Shown in pieces: positions 36,726-45,793 of a stretch of 64,000 nt of DNA. How positions within the stretch are numbered: position 1 is the first letter of the stretch; every line of letters starts with the position of its first letter. The position numbers and the translations under genes are program-made. Location of the stretch: contig NZ_WXUB01000006.1 of assembly GCF_011799805.1 (NCBI RefSeq), positions 124,001-188,000 on the forward strand, given 5' to 3'. Under the pieces are notes generated by a model. It was not told the DNA's origin. It saw only the letters and a list, made by a program, of their open reading frames with translations, and searched no databases. The DNA comes from Maribellus sediminis (GTDB taxonomy: Bacteria; Bacteroidota; Bacteroidia; Bacteroidales; Prolixibacteraceae).

Positions 36726-39700
36726 TTATATTTCCTTCGTTACAGCATTACGTATTTCCACCGGTCCAATCAACCCCGATTCCAACAGTGGTGAATCTTT
36801 ATCGAAATGCCGCCAGGTAGTAAAAGTTACCCTTCCACCTGCCGGTTTTGGTTTTCCCTGCCTGAACCAATCGGGGAAATCAACAATTCCCGAACCCTTA
36901 GGACCATATTTTTTGAATTCATTTTCTACCGGCAACTGTTCATCGCCAATTAGCCTATTTGGCCATTGATTGGTTACTTTTACCTGAAGTTCGTTTTCGC
37001 CTTCTTTTACAATTTCTGTGATATCGTAGCGGTACGGAGGTTTCCAGACAATACCCAGTTCTTTACCGTTCAGCACCACTTCGGCAATAACAGCAATCCT
37101 TCCCAAATCAAGGTAGACGAGCTTTTCACCGGCAATTAATGACGGGTCGGCTACAAAAGTTTTGTGATAAGTTGCCGTACCCGAAAAATATTTTACTCCT
37201 TCCTCGGGATGAGTGTGCAGCGACATGAGCTCTGGTAAAACGATTTGATTCGGCGCTCCCCTGTCCTTCTGGAAACTTACTGTCCAATCGCCACTCAGCT
37301 CAAGTGGTTTGTTTATTTCATCAACTACTATTTTTGATGTTCCACCGGATGCAGGCTGCAACACATATTCGCCATTCTCCCAAAACAAGAAGCCGGGTTC
37401 TTCGCCAAAATCGGGTTCAAGCACTTTATCGCTTTTTTCAAAGGGAACGCCTTTTTCAAAAAGTTCTTCTATTTCTGATTTTGATATCGGATAGTCGAAT
37501 ACTTTAGGAGGAGTTAAGTCTCCATCGTAATAAAATAATTTATCGTTATTTTGGTAATCAACAATTACCGGGTGCACAATTAGTTCCGATTTCTCCCCCT
37601 CTTTAATAAACGCCCCGTTTACATATAAAGCAGGTTGACCATCCGCATACACAACCGTAAAATGTGTCCACGACGAAATGGGCATATTGGCAATTAAAAC
37701 TGCCTTTAAATTCTCGTCGGCCTTTTCAAATACTGCCACACCATTACGGGCCGCCAGTAATACAAAGGTAGCATGCCCATCACCAAAGAGTTGCTTTCCT
37801 GAAGGTGCGAAAACCGGGTAACTCGAAGTGTAGCGGGTTGTTTCCACATACCTGCCTAAATCGTCAGGTATTACCTCATCAGTTTCAGGTTTTACCCACA
37901 GGCTCACCGAAAAATTATTGCTTATTTGTTTATAGTCGTTTTTACCGTTTTGACTAAAATGCTTCGTACTTAAGAGAGTTTCGCCATTTTTAGCAATTGC
38001 CAGCAGTCTTTTTACAGAATCAGTTTTTTTGAAAACCACGAACACAGAACCACCGGGGTCAAGTTGCAGGGGAAGTGTAGTAATACCTTTTTCGGATGAA
38101 TAGACAGCCACAGACTTCCGCTCTCCGGTGTTGGCATCCCACAACTCAGGTTGATACCCTTCGAGCCTGAAACTGCAAACCAGCTCTTCACTAAATCTCC
38201 GGCGGTTGGCAACAAAGTAAAGATGCCCATCAGACAGTTTACGGTGAATATAGTTTACGGGTGCATCACCCGATTGGGAAGTAAATTCAAAATCAGGTTT
38301 CAGGCTTAGTTTTTGGAATACCTGCTTCACCGGCAAGTTACTAAAAACACGCCCAGCCCCTACTTTTCTGTCAACAGGTGATTTTGTTTCAGCACCCCAT
38401 AATTCTTCAACAATCGATTTAAATTCGGTTTCAGCAGTTGAGAAATTGCTGAGAGATGGTATGGTTTGTGGTCGCGGCCCCGACAATATCATTCCCTGCT
38501 GGACCAGTTCCTTTAGTTTACGAGCCAGTTCTACAGTCAGAAAGTCTTTTTCAGGTAACAGCAACATGGTAAAACTCAAACCATCGGGCAAGGTTATGCG
38601 CCCGTCCTTAACAGTTACTTTATGAAGCAGAATATCCCTGTTGGCAAATTGAAAATCGTAACCCGTCGGTAAATCGGGATACAAGGCGCCCATTGTAATA
38701 TCGTCTCCCGGAGCTTCCTCTCCTGTAAAATATATTACATCTCCCACAAAAGTTCCCTGTTGCAACATATACTGGCAACGGGTGGCGTATTCCAGCCATT
38801 TCTTTCCCTGATAGAACCAGGTGTTTGTTCGTTCAAAATGAAAACCCCATTGCCCCATTGTCATTCCGGGAACGGCTGTAGGATGAGGCTGATGTGCATA
38901 ACGATGAAAAATAAATCGATTCAACCCCATGGTGTACATAAAATCGCCCTGCGTTTTCATCGAGAAAGGATATTCCTGCCACTTGGAATAAAAGGGCCTT
39001 CCGGTAAACGCCTCGGCACCCACTATTTTTTTGCCGTTCATGCTTTGTATGGAAGCAGCCACTTTTACCGAATGCGAAAAATGACCTGTTTTCATCCAGA
39101 ATTCACCGAGGTTTACATCCATGTTTTCACCGGCACGCATTTCATCGAAAGGTCCTTTATTGTATGGTTCTGTAGAGGAAATGATGTTATTTTGCCTGCA
39201 AAGCTCCACAAAACGGTCCTGATAATTCTCGGCCATTAAATCAGCACAGGCTTTTCTGAAATCCCATAGGAAACGTTCCGAAGTATTGATGTCACCAACT
39301 ATTCTTCCCGCGAGTACCGGCATAAATTTATAGATCTTGTAACCGCTTCTGTTTTCAAATTCCTGTGGCATATTTATGGTCCAGTTCTGAAGGTTAACTT
39401 CATAGCTGTCGATTAACATGCCAAACGTACCGTTTTCAGCAATGGGTTTCAACGCGGGCAAAAGCTTCTCCATCATGTAATTAAAATGGAAATCGAGCGC
39501 TTCGCTGCTAAATTTATCGCACTCCAACCCTTGTCCGTTACCCGACGAAGGCCTGTTTTTTATTCCTGTGGTGGTATGTCCAAAACGTATGATGGTCCAG
39601 TTACCTACCGGAGCTTCCCAATTTAGCATTCCGCTTTCATCCATAAAGGAAGATATATCAATTACAGAGTCAGGTATTATCGCCGACTCTGAAATTTCGT

Positions 39701-40343
39701 CATTACTAATCAGCGTATCCAACTCAATTTGCGGATGAAAACCTGAATTGGGATAATTTGCTTTCTGTTCCCAATTATTAATCGTTTTGGTAGCTGAAAC
39801 AGAAGGGAATGCAACAACAATAGCATCACGGTAATAATCCAGTCGTTTAAAAGGCTGTTCCAATTGAAGTTTTACAGTTTTACCACCTTCAACAGAAGCC
39901 TCGCTCCAAACCAATTGTTGCATCGAAAGTTCTGGTGGAATCCAACTACCACCACTTGAGCTCCAGCCCATGCAGTTATGCATGTCAAACTCAAGACCGA
40001 GCCGCAGGCATTCACTGGCTGCATGTTGCATCAAATCAATCCACAGAGGGCTTAAATAATCGGCATCGCCATGTGGCATGTCCATGTAGGCCGAAAAAGC
40101 CTGCACGCCACCAATTCCAACTTCGGCCATCGCTTCCAAATCGCGGGTAATGCCGTCTTTGGTCACAAAACCATTAATCCAGTGCCACCAGGTAAAAGGT
40201 TTTGCTGATGATGGAGGATTCAGAAATGATCCTTCGATAGTGTCACTAACGTTTTTTTTACACGAATAAAGCAAACCGGAGGGTGTAATCATTGTTACCA
40301 ATCCGGCTGCTGCTGAAGTTTTTAGAAATTGTCTGCGTTTCAT
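36726..40343 (-). CDS. GH106-like alpha-L-rhamnosidase with inserted LamG domain, copy B
   Basis: A 1205-residue GH106-type enzyme. Unlike copy A it opens with a twin-arginine-like signal, KRRQFLKTSAAAG, that also ends in a lipobox (LLYSCKKN, Cys 28), suggesting folded export by Tat and lipid anchoring. Barrel signatures are FTWWHWINGFVTKDGI, HNCMGWSSSGGSWIPPE, GLNRFIFHRYAHQPHP and YATRCQYMLQQGTFVGDVIYFTGEEAP. From about 810 to 965 a LamG/concanavalin-like module (FSVSLWVKPE, WTHFTVVYADGQPALYVNG) is inserted ahead of the C-terminal sugar-binding sandwich (GIVWKPPYRYDIT, NQWPNRLIGDEQLP). It lacks the jelly-roll insert of copy A. It starts 3 bases after the symporter stop, so it is cotranscribed with it. 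Confidence 0.87.
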   Translation of the reverse strand: MKRRQFLKTSAAAGLVTMITPSGLLYSCKKNVSDTIEGSFLNPPSSAKPFTWWHWINGFVTKDGITRDLEAMAEVGIGGVQAFSAYMDMPHGDADYLSPLWIDLMQHAASECLRLGLEFDMHNCMGWSSSGGSWIPPELSMQQLVWSEASVEGGKTVKLQLEQPFKRLDYYRDAIVVAFPSVSATKTINNWEQKANYPNSGFHPQIELDTLISNDEISESAIIPDSVIDISSFMDESGMLNWEAPVGNWTIIRFGHTTTGIKNRPSSGNGQGLECDKFSSEALDFHFNYMMEKLLPALKPIAENGTFGMLIDSYEVNLQNWTINMPQEFENRSGYKIYKFMPVLAGRIVGDINTSERFLWDFRKACADLMAENYQDRFVELCRQNNIISSTEPYNKGPFDEMRAGENMDVNLGEFWMKTGHFSHSVKVAASIQSMNGKKIVGAEAFTGRPFYSKWQEYPFSMKTQGDFMYTMGLNRFIFHRYAHQPHPTAVPGMTMGQWGFHFERTNTWFYQGKKWLEYATRCQYMLQQGTFVGDVIYFTGEEAPGDDITMGALYPDLPTGYDFQFANRDILLHKVTVKDGRITLPDGLSFTMLLLPEKDFLTVELARKLKELVQQGMILSGPRPQTIPSLSNFSTAETEFKSIVEELWGAETKSPVDRKVGAGRVFSNLPVKQVFQKLSLKPDFEFTSQSGDAPVNYIHRKLSDGHLYFVANRRRFSEELVCSFRLEGYQPELWDANTGERKSVAVYSSEKGITTLPLQLDPGGSVFVVFKKTDSVKRLLAIAKNGETLLSTKHFSQNGKNDYKQISNNFSVSLWVKPETDEVIPDDLGRYVETTRYTSSYPVFAPSGKQLFGDGHATFVLLAARNGVAVFEKADENLKAVLIANMPISSWTHFTVVYADGQPALYVNGAFIKEGEKSELIVHPVIVDYQNNDKLFYYDGDLTPPKVFDYPISKSEIEELFEKGVPFEKSDKVLEPDFGEEPGFLFWENGEYVLQPASGGTSKIVVDEINKPLELSGDWTVSFQKDRGAPNQIVLPELMSLHTHPEEGVKYFSGTATYHKTFVADPSLIAGEKLVYLDLGRIAVIAEVVLNGKELGIVWKPPYRYDITEIVKEGENELQVKVTNQWPNRLIGDEQLPVENEFKKYGPKGSGIVDFPDWFRQGKPKPAGGRVTFTTWRHFDKDSPLLESGLIGPVEIRNAVTKEI

Positions 40344-40346
40344 AAA

Positions 40347-41834
40347 TTATTGATTTGCTGAATTTAATCTTGAACGATTGATAAATACTCCTCCCAAAAA
40401 CCCTACAATAAAAATGGCGGTTGTTCCGAATACAATGGACAGGTAACTGTGGAAAGGACTGGCGTATGGTTGTAATGCATCGCTGGTAAAAAACAAAGGT
40501 GATAAACTCATCCACCCGATAATCAGAACACCGGCCAGAACACCAATAACAGCTGCTTTGCTTTTCACTTTTTTTGAGAAATACCCCAAAAGGAACAGTC
40601 CCAACATTCCACCGCTGAAAATAGATGCCAGTTTCCACCAGGCTTCCAGTGCGCTTTGTACATTAATCATGGCAATGGCAATGCCGATGCTCAAAACACC
40701 GAATAAAAACGATGAACTGTACAGAATCTTCATCGACTTTTTATCGCTGTCTTTATCATCTGATGAAAGCTTAAAATAGTCGTTTAGAATTACGGTAGCC
40801 GAACTGTTCACGCTTGTTGATATGGTACTCATTCCGGCGGCAAATACCGATGCAATTAATAACCCGGTCAGACCTGTCGGCAGTCCATTCACAATAAAAT
40901 AGGGGAATACCTTATCGGCAGGAGTATCGGCAGGCAAAAGCCCCGGATTAGCTGTGTAATAAGTAAACAGTGCCGTTCCGATAAATAGAAACAACAATGA
41001 AACGGGCACATAAAGCAGCCCTCCGTAAAGTGCCGACTTTTTAGCCTCCTTCTCCGAACTGGCGGTCATATAACGTTGTATATAGTTCTGATCGATACCG
41101 TAATTCTGCACATTAATAAACAGGCCATAAATCAGCACCACCCAAAATGTTGAACTGGTGAGTTCGAGTTTAAAACTTCCCAAACTAAATTTGTCATGCT
41201 CCATGGCAATTGAGAAAAACTGTCCGGGTCCCTCGGGCATAGAAAACAAAAGCAAACCAGCACAAACAACAGCACCCAAAACCAATATTATTCCCTGAAT
41301 GGCATCTGTCCAAACAACGGCCTGGATTCCCCCAAGCAAGGAATAAATCATGACACTTAATCCGGTAACAATGATAATTGCAACGATGCTCCAACCTGTT
41401 ATTACGTTTACGGTTAAGGCTAGCAGGAAAAGAATGGTTCCGGCTCGCATAAGCTGGGTTAGCAGGTACATCACCGAAACATATGTTTTAGCCCAGGGAC
41501 CGAATCTTTTTTCGAGATAAGTATAGGCTGACGGGCTGTTTACTGATCGGTAAAGCGGAACAAAAAAACGAACAGCCAAAAGTGTTGCAAACGGAATGGA
41601 CAGACTAAAAACAAAGACATTCCAGTTGGTAAGGTAGGCCTGCCCCGGCAACGCGAGATAACTGATGCTGCTTACAAAAGTTGCAAAAATAGACATGGAA
41701 ATTACCCAGGTAGGGATGTTGTTATTTCCAACTGTAAACGATTTGGATGATTTATTTTTGCGGTAAAAAGAGCTGCCAAATACAACTACTCCCAGTAAAT
41801 AAGCTACAAAAATTGCGATATCGATAAAGCTCAT
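40347..41834 (-). CDS. Sodium:solute symporter (SSS family)
   Basis: A 495-residue inner-membrane transporter with about 13 hydrophobic segments. SSS features are the start FVAYLLGVVVFGSSFYRKNKSSKSFTVGNN shortened as YLLGVVVFGSSFYRK, FATFVSSISYLALPG, the central IYSLLGGIQAVVWTDAIQG (family signature), and NYGIDQNYIQRYMTASSEKEAKKS. It probably imports a monosaccharide or short product liberated by the locus, coupled to sodium; the solute cannot be named from sequence. Together with the 3-base gap to GH106 copy B this ties uptake across the inner membrane to the rhamnosidase step, so rhamnose is a reasonable guess. Confidence 0.92.
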   Translation of the reverse strand: MSFIDIAIFVAYLLGVVVFGSSFYRKNKSSKSFTVGNNNIPTWVISMSIFATFVSSISYLALPGQAYLTNWNVFVFSLSIPFATLLAVRFFVPLYRSVNSPSAYTYLEKRFGPWAKTYVSVMYLLTQLMRAGTILFLLALTVNVITGWSIVAIIIVTGLSVMIYSLLGGIQAVVWTDAIQGIILVLGAVVCAGLLLFSMPEGPGQFFSIAMEHDKFSLGSFKLELTSSTFWVVLIYGLFINVQNYGIDQNYIQRYMTASSEKEAKKSALYGGLLYVPVSLLFLFIGTALFTYYTANPGLLPADTPADKVFPYFIVNGLPTGLTGLLIASVFAAGMSTISTSVNSSATVILNDYFKLSSDDKDSDKKSMKILYSSSFLFGVLSIGIAIAMINVQSALEAWWKLASIFSGGMLGLFLLGYFSKKVKSKAAVIGVLAGVLIIGWMSLSPLFFTSDALQPYASPFHSYLSIVFGTTAIFIVGFLGGVFINRSRLNSANQ

Positions 41835-41928
41835 GTTTAGTTTTTTATATTATTCTATATTAATTCACAAAAATTCGAGTAATCCCTTTTATTTCAAATT
41901 CTATATATCTGTCTATCCTAAATTTTTT

Positions 41929-43251
41929 CTATTCTTCGTTAAATATTTCAATCACCATTTCATTTTCTGTCACATACATACCATAATATACACCATTGTC
42001 ATCCACTGCTGCGGTTGTTTCACGATGCTTTGAATCGGAATAACTCCATTCGGTAACAAAATCCCCATTGTTGTTAAACTTTATAACGCTAATTGGATGT
42101 TCAGGTCCACCATCAAGTCTAGCTTGTTCTGCGCCTCCTTCTGGCCTGGCCATCACATACACATTCCCCCACTTATCTCCGGTTAAATTATGGAAATAGA
42201 CTGAACCTTCGGGGGGATTACCATGGCAAAACTCAGCTAGGCTTTCCCCTCTGGGAGTAAATTTATGTGTTGGTCCATAATAACTGTTCACAAATACATC
42301 GCCGTTTTGATCAACAAATATCCCGTGACAGGCATTCATTTCTCCGGGGTTCATCCCTTTATACGCATTCCAGGATCCAAAATCATAAAGGAATTCTCCT
42401 ATTGGCCTTTTGTAAGTTTTTACCCGCATATTGTCAACATCGACAATTGATACCGTTTGGTCCGGTCCGAAACCAAAACCATGTGCCCTAAGTATTTGAC
42501 TAGGTCCCCTGCCCTTGTCGGCAAAAGTGTGGAGTAATTCCCCCCCATGGCTAAAAACCTGGATACGTGGATCATCACCCTTGCTATCTGACACATAAAT
42601 CTCCCCTTCCGGGCTGCATCTTACCTCACGGGGCCACTTAAATTCACCGGGGCTTTCACCCTGACCTTTACCTATATCATTTAAATATTTTCCATCCGGT
42701 GAAAAGCGATACACACGGTCAGCACTCTCATCAGCCATTAAAATATTACCATCTTTGTCCAAACCAAATCCATGTGGTGATTTTATTTTGAGCACCTCAT
42801 CATTTAATGGCTTGCTCCATATCTTCACCGACTTATACTGAAGGGGAGCTTTCCCGATGATCACTGTTGCATATAGCTGTTTGTTTTGGGCTTCTTCCGT
42901 ATAGCCTCCAATATGGATTTCACGTGGATGAGGCATTTTATCAGGTACATAATAGACCCCCTCCTTGCTTATTACTCCATATTCCTGATTTCCACCTTCA
43001 ATATCATTAACAGACCATATGATCCCTTCCGGATTCCTTGTTGGATTTAGGCGGGTTGCTTTCAATACAATTTTGAATCTTTGTTTTTCACCTGGTTCCA
43101 AATGAATTATGGAGGGACGTATCATTGCCCTGTCCTGAACCTGGATAGATTGGGCCTGAGACTTAATAAGCATTACTCCTAAAATTAGGACCACCATAAA
43201 AAGTATTCTGACTATTAGTGATTTTGCTTTAAGAGTTTCCTTTGTTTTCAT
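41929..43251 (-). CDS. NHL-type six-bladed beta-propeller protein, secreted
   Basis: A 440-residue protein with a signal peptide ending KSQAQ (about residue 34). Residues 40-130 look like an Ig-type domain (IWSVNDIEGGNQEYGVISKEG). The rest is an NHL propeller: PHGFGLDKDGNILMADESADRVYRFSPDGK, split here as DKDGNILMADESADRVY, then EVRCSPEGEIYVSDSKGDDPRIQVF, FGPDQTVSIVDVDNMRVKTY, GIFVDQNGDVFVNSYYG, and DKWGNVYVMARPEGG. NHL propellers bind ligands or catalyse varied reactions, and no active site can be assigned. It follows the BNR T9SS gene by 10 bases and precedes the symporter by 94. Confidence 0.82.
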   Translation of the reverse strand: MKTKETLKAKSLIVRILFMVVLILGVMLIKSQAQSIQVQDRAMIRPSIIHLEPGEKQRFKIVLKATRLNPTRNPEGIIWSVNDIEGGNQEYGVISKEGVYYVPDKMPHPREIHIGGYTEEAQNKQLYATVIIGKAPLQYKSVKIWSKPLNDEVLKIKSPHGFGLDKDGNILMADESADRVYRFSPDGKYLNDIGKGQGESPGEFKWPREVRCSPEGEIYVSDSKGDDPRIQVFSHGGELLHTFADKGRGPSQILRAHGFGFGPDQTVSIVDVDNMRVKTYKRPIGEFLYDFGSWNAYKGMNPGEMNACHGIFVDQNGDVFVNSYYGPTHKFTPRGESLAEFCHGNPPEGSVYFHNLTGDKWGNVYVMARPEGGAEQARLDGGPEHPISVIKFNNNGDFVTEWSYSDSKHRETTAAVDDNGVYYGMYVTENEMVIEIFNEE

Positions 43252-43261
43252 TATTATGACA

Positions 43262-45760
43262 TTAGTTAATTAATAGTTTTGAAATGTGGGAAGAAACACC
43301 GTTAAAAGTTCTTATAAAATAAAATCCAGGTATCATCCATTCCTGATTTGAAATTACAAGTTTACTTTTCAGATTTTTCTTACTAAAAACTTCACTACCG
43401 TTCAAATTGTAGATCATAACTTCAGCCATTTCAGCACCAACAAACTCGATATTAAACAGACCAGTGGCCGGATTTGGGTACACCAACACACTAAATTGGT
43501 CATTGAGTGCAATATCGTTGCTTAAGGAGGTAGGCGTATTTAAAGTAATACTTTTTGCGAGTGGCGATGCTCCCGGAAAGGCAGTTATGTTTGGGATATC
43601 GACCGTTTCATCTTCTACAACAGCTTTTTGATAGATTGCAAGTGATGTTTGCCCGCCATCGCTGTAATTGCATTGCGAATTAGGCACAAGATCCCAGCCG
43701 GAAATTCCGCTCGCAGGCGCAATAATATAAATGAAACCATCTTCTTCCGCAGTAATCGTACCTGAATTGGCTACTTTACCATCGCTGGCTAAAAACTCGA
43801 AGCCAATAAAATCCTGCGGAGCATTTAAAATAGTATATGTCCGGTTGGTAAAAATCTCCGCGCCGTTATCAAATATTCTTTTTGTAAACCCTTCGCCCTG
43901 AACACTGATACTAATTGCGCTGGCCCCATCGCCAACCTGAAAGTTCCGTGTGATGGTAACATTCTCATTATCGGTGCTGTAGGCTATTGCTTTTAGGGTG
44001 TAATAACCGGCACTCATATTTTCCAGAAGTGTATCGTTTTGCCCGGCAATCCCCCACTGATAAGGAGACGCAGAATCGGAACGTACTAACACTTCATTCA
44101 GATACAAATCTACTTTTACAATTGTCGCATTTGAATCCACGGCATTAACAAGCACTTCCAGATTACCTCCTGTCGGAATTCTGGTATCTTCTGCCGGTTT
44201 TTCAAAATGTGCTTCAGGAGATTTTATATCCCTGAAATTCCGGATGCGGTGAAAGGTTAATGAATTGGCATCGTGCCAGCGCTGAGCCTGCCCCTTTTCG
44301 TACTCCCATGCTGTTCGCAATACGAAAATTATATCATCGCCGTCTATTTGCATCGACGGATAATTAAAGCCATGACAATGCTGCGATTTTCCCTGAAAAG
44401 CCACTTTTACTTTTGTCCACGTCTTCAAATCAACAGAACTCCAGAGGGTTATTCCTAACCTGCGATCCTCGTACGGATAAATTTCAGAATTGCTGGTTAG
44501 CGCATAATATTTATCAGATATTGAATCGTATTTGGCAGTATATTTCGAGTTGCTTCCTGGAAGTGTAAATTTGTCTGAGGCACGAGCAGTGGCACTTGTT
44601 GCACTTGTAGCCTTTACTGGCGGACCTCCGGATTTTGGCATTGCAATTGGCCAGCCATCCCTGCCCAATACCATATCGGTCTCATTACCAGTGCCAACAT
44701 TATCCGTCCTTGTTGTTTTGATCCAACTGCTTGCTTGCATTAAATCACTGTTCACCGATGCTGATAAAAAATTCACGATGTGCGGATTTGGCAGATTTTC
44801 AAACGCAATCCATATTCTTCCCTGGGTGACTTCCACGTGAGAAGGAGAATTACGAAAATCATCAAGCAAAATTGTTGGTTCCCCCCATGTTTTTCCTCCA
44901 TCCGTTGATTTATTAATTGCTCCCCTTCCCGCAGAATTACCCACTTCATCTCCAATAATATACAATGCTCCGTTGTGTTCGAAAGTAGAGGCATGCTCTA
45001 TGTTGTATGAACTGCTTAGTAGATCCCAGGTTTGTCCTTTATCTGTTGAAATGTACCTGCGGTTTTTTTCTCCGGCTATATAATCTCCATTCGAGGTAAT
45101 GTATAAATCCGGGTCGTAAGTATAATCGCCGCGGTAGTATTCATTCGTACTTTTGTCAATAAGTACACCTTCGGCAAGGCTCGACAAGGGGATCGGATTA
45201 TCGAACACAACATGTCCCCGGTCGGCAAACAAAACAGTGCGGGCAGTACTTACTCCGGGAATATCAATCCACGTACCGGGAGTGGTATAATTATAGGTAT
45301 ATAAGGTAAATGTTGATACTGTTGAGCTAAATGAAGTGGATGTTTTTGTCCAGCCGCTTGTACTAAGGGTATCAGATGGCACTGCAATAGTCACTACACC
45401 GGCAGCATCAGCTGAGAAACTGTCGATTGAATAATCTTTCCGTTTATCAGAGGGATCGCCTCCGGCAGTTGTTGCAAAATCTTTGTTTACAATAGCAGCG
45501 GGGCGGGTACCGTTAAATAAATGGTATTGACCCGGTATCCAGAAATTGTCTTCCCAATCTATTTTTGTACCGGGCGAATACATTTGTTTGTATCCTGAAG
45601 AACCTACATTGTCGATATCAATTCCGTTTCCCCGGACCCGGAGATTCATTTGGGCAGTGGTTTCATGCGCTGCTGTCAGCCCTGAAACCAGAAGGATAAA
45701 CAAGAGTATTCGATTGAGATTTCTTTGCAAAATGGTTGTTGTATGTTGTCTCCTATTCAT
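43262..45760 (-). CDS. BNR-type beta-propeller protein with T9SS sorting domain, copy B
   Basis: An 832-residue exported protein, homologous along its first 530 residues to the BNR protein at 26069-29326 (about 55 percent identity by eye). Signal peptide to about residue 37 (TTAQ). N-terminal beta domain (IDIDNVGSSGYKQMY), then a sialidase-like propeller with STDKGQTWDL and STDGGKTWGEP turns and the shared ending HGFNYPSMQIDGDDIIF, RWHDANSLTFHRIRNFR. Where copy A has Ig repeats, this one has a Big/Ig-like module (IVKVDLYLNEVLVRSD) and another beta domain (GEGFTKRIFDNGAEIF). A type A T9SS sorting domain begins near 755 (FSVLVYPNPATGLFNIEF). Conserved His, Tyr and Arg residues cluster in the propeller ending. 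It follows the FG-GAP-esterase gene by 33 bases. Confidence 0.83.
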   Translation of the reverse strand: MNRRQHTTTILQRNLNRILLFILLVSGLTAAHETTAQMNLRVRGNGIDIDNVGSSGYKQMYSPGTKIDWEDNFWIPGQYHLFNGTRPAAIVNKDFATTAGGDPSDKRKDYSIDSFSADAAGVVTIAVPSDTLSTSGWTKTSTSFSSTVSTFTLYTYNYTTPGTWIDIPGVSTARTVLFADRGHVVFDNPIPLSSLAEGVLIDKSTNEYYRGDYTYDPDLYITSNGDYIAGEKNRRYISTDKGQTWDLLSSSYNIEHASTFEHNGALYIIGDEVGNSAGRGAINKSTDGGKTWGEPTILLDDFRNSPSHVEVTQGRIWIAFENLPNPHIVNFLSASVNSDLMQASSWIKTTRTDNVGTGNETDMVLGRDGWPIAMPKSGGPPVKATSATSATARASDKFTLPGSNSKYTAKYDSISDKYYALTSNSEIYPYEDRRLGITLWSSVDLKTWTKVKVAFQGKSQHCHGFNYPSMQIDGDDIIFVLRTAWEYEKGQAQRWHDANSLTFHRIRNFRDIKSPEAHFEKPAEDTRIPTGGNLEVLVNAVDSNATIVKVDLYLNEVLVRSDSASPYQWGIAGQNDTLLENMSAGYYTLKAIAYSTDNENVTITRNFQVGDGASAISISVQGEGFTKRIFDNGAEIFTNRTYTILNAPQDFIGFEFLASDGKVANSGTITAEEDGFIYIIAPASGISGWDLVPNSQCNYSDGGQTSLAIYQKAVVEDETVDIPNITAFPGASPLAKSITLNTPTSLSNDIALNDQFSVLVYPNPATGLFNIEFVGAEMAEVMIYNLNGSEVFSKKNLKSKLVISNQEWMIPGFYFIRTFNGVSSHISKLLIN

Positions 45761-45793
45761 ATCTATTTCTTTGTGAAAAGTTTATTTTAAGAT

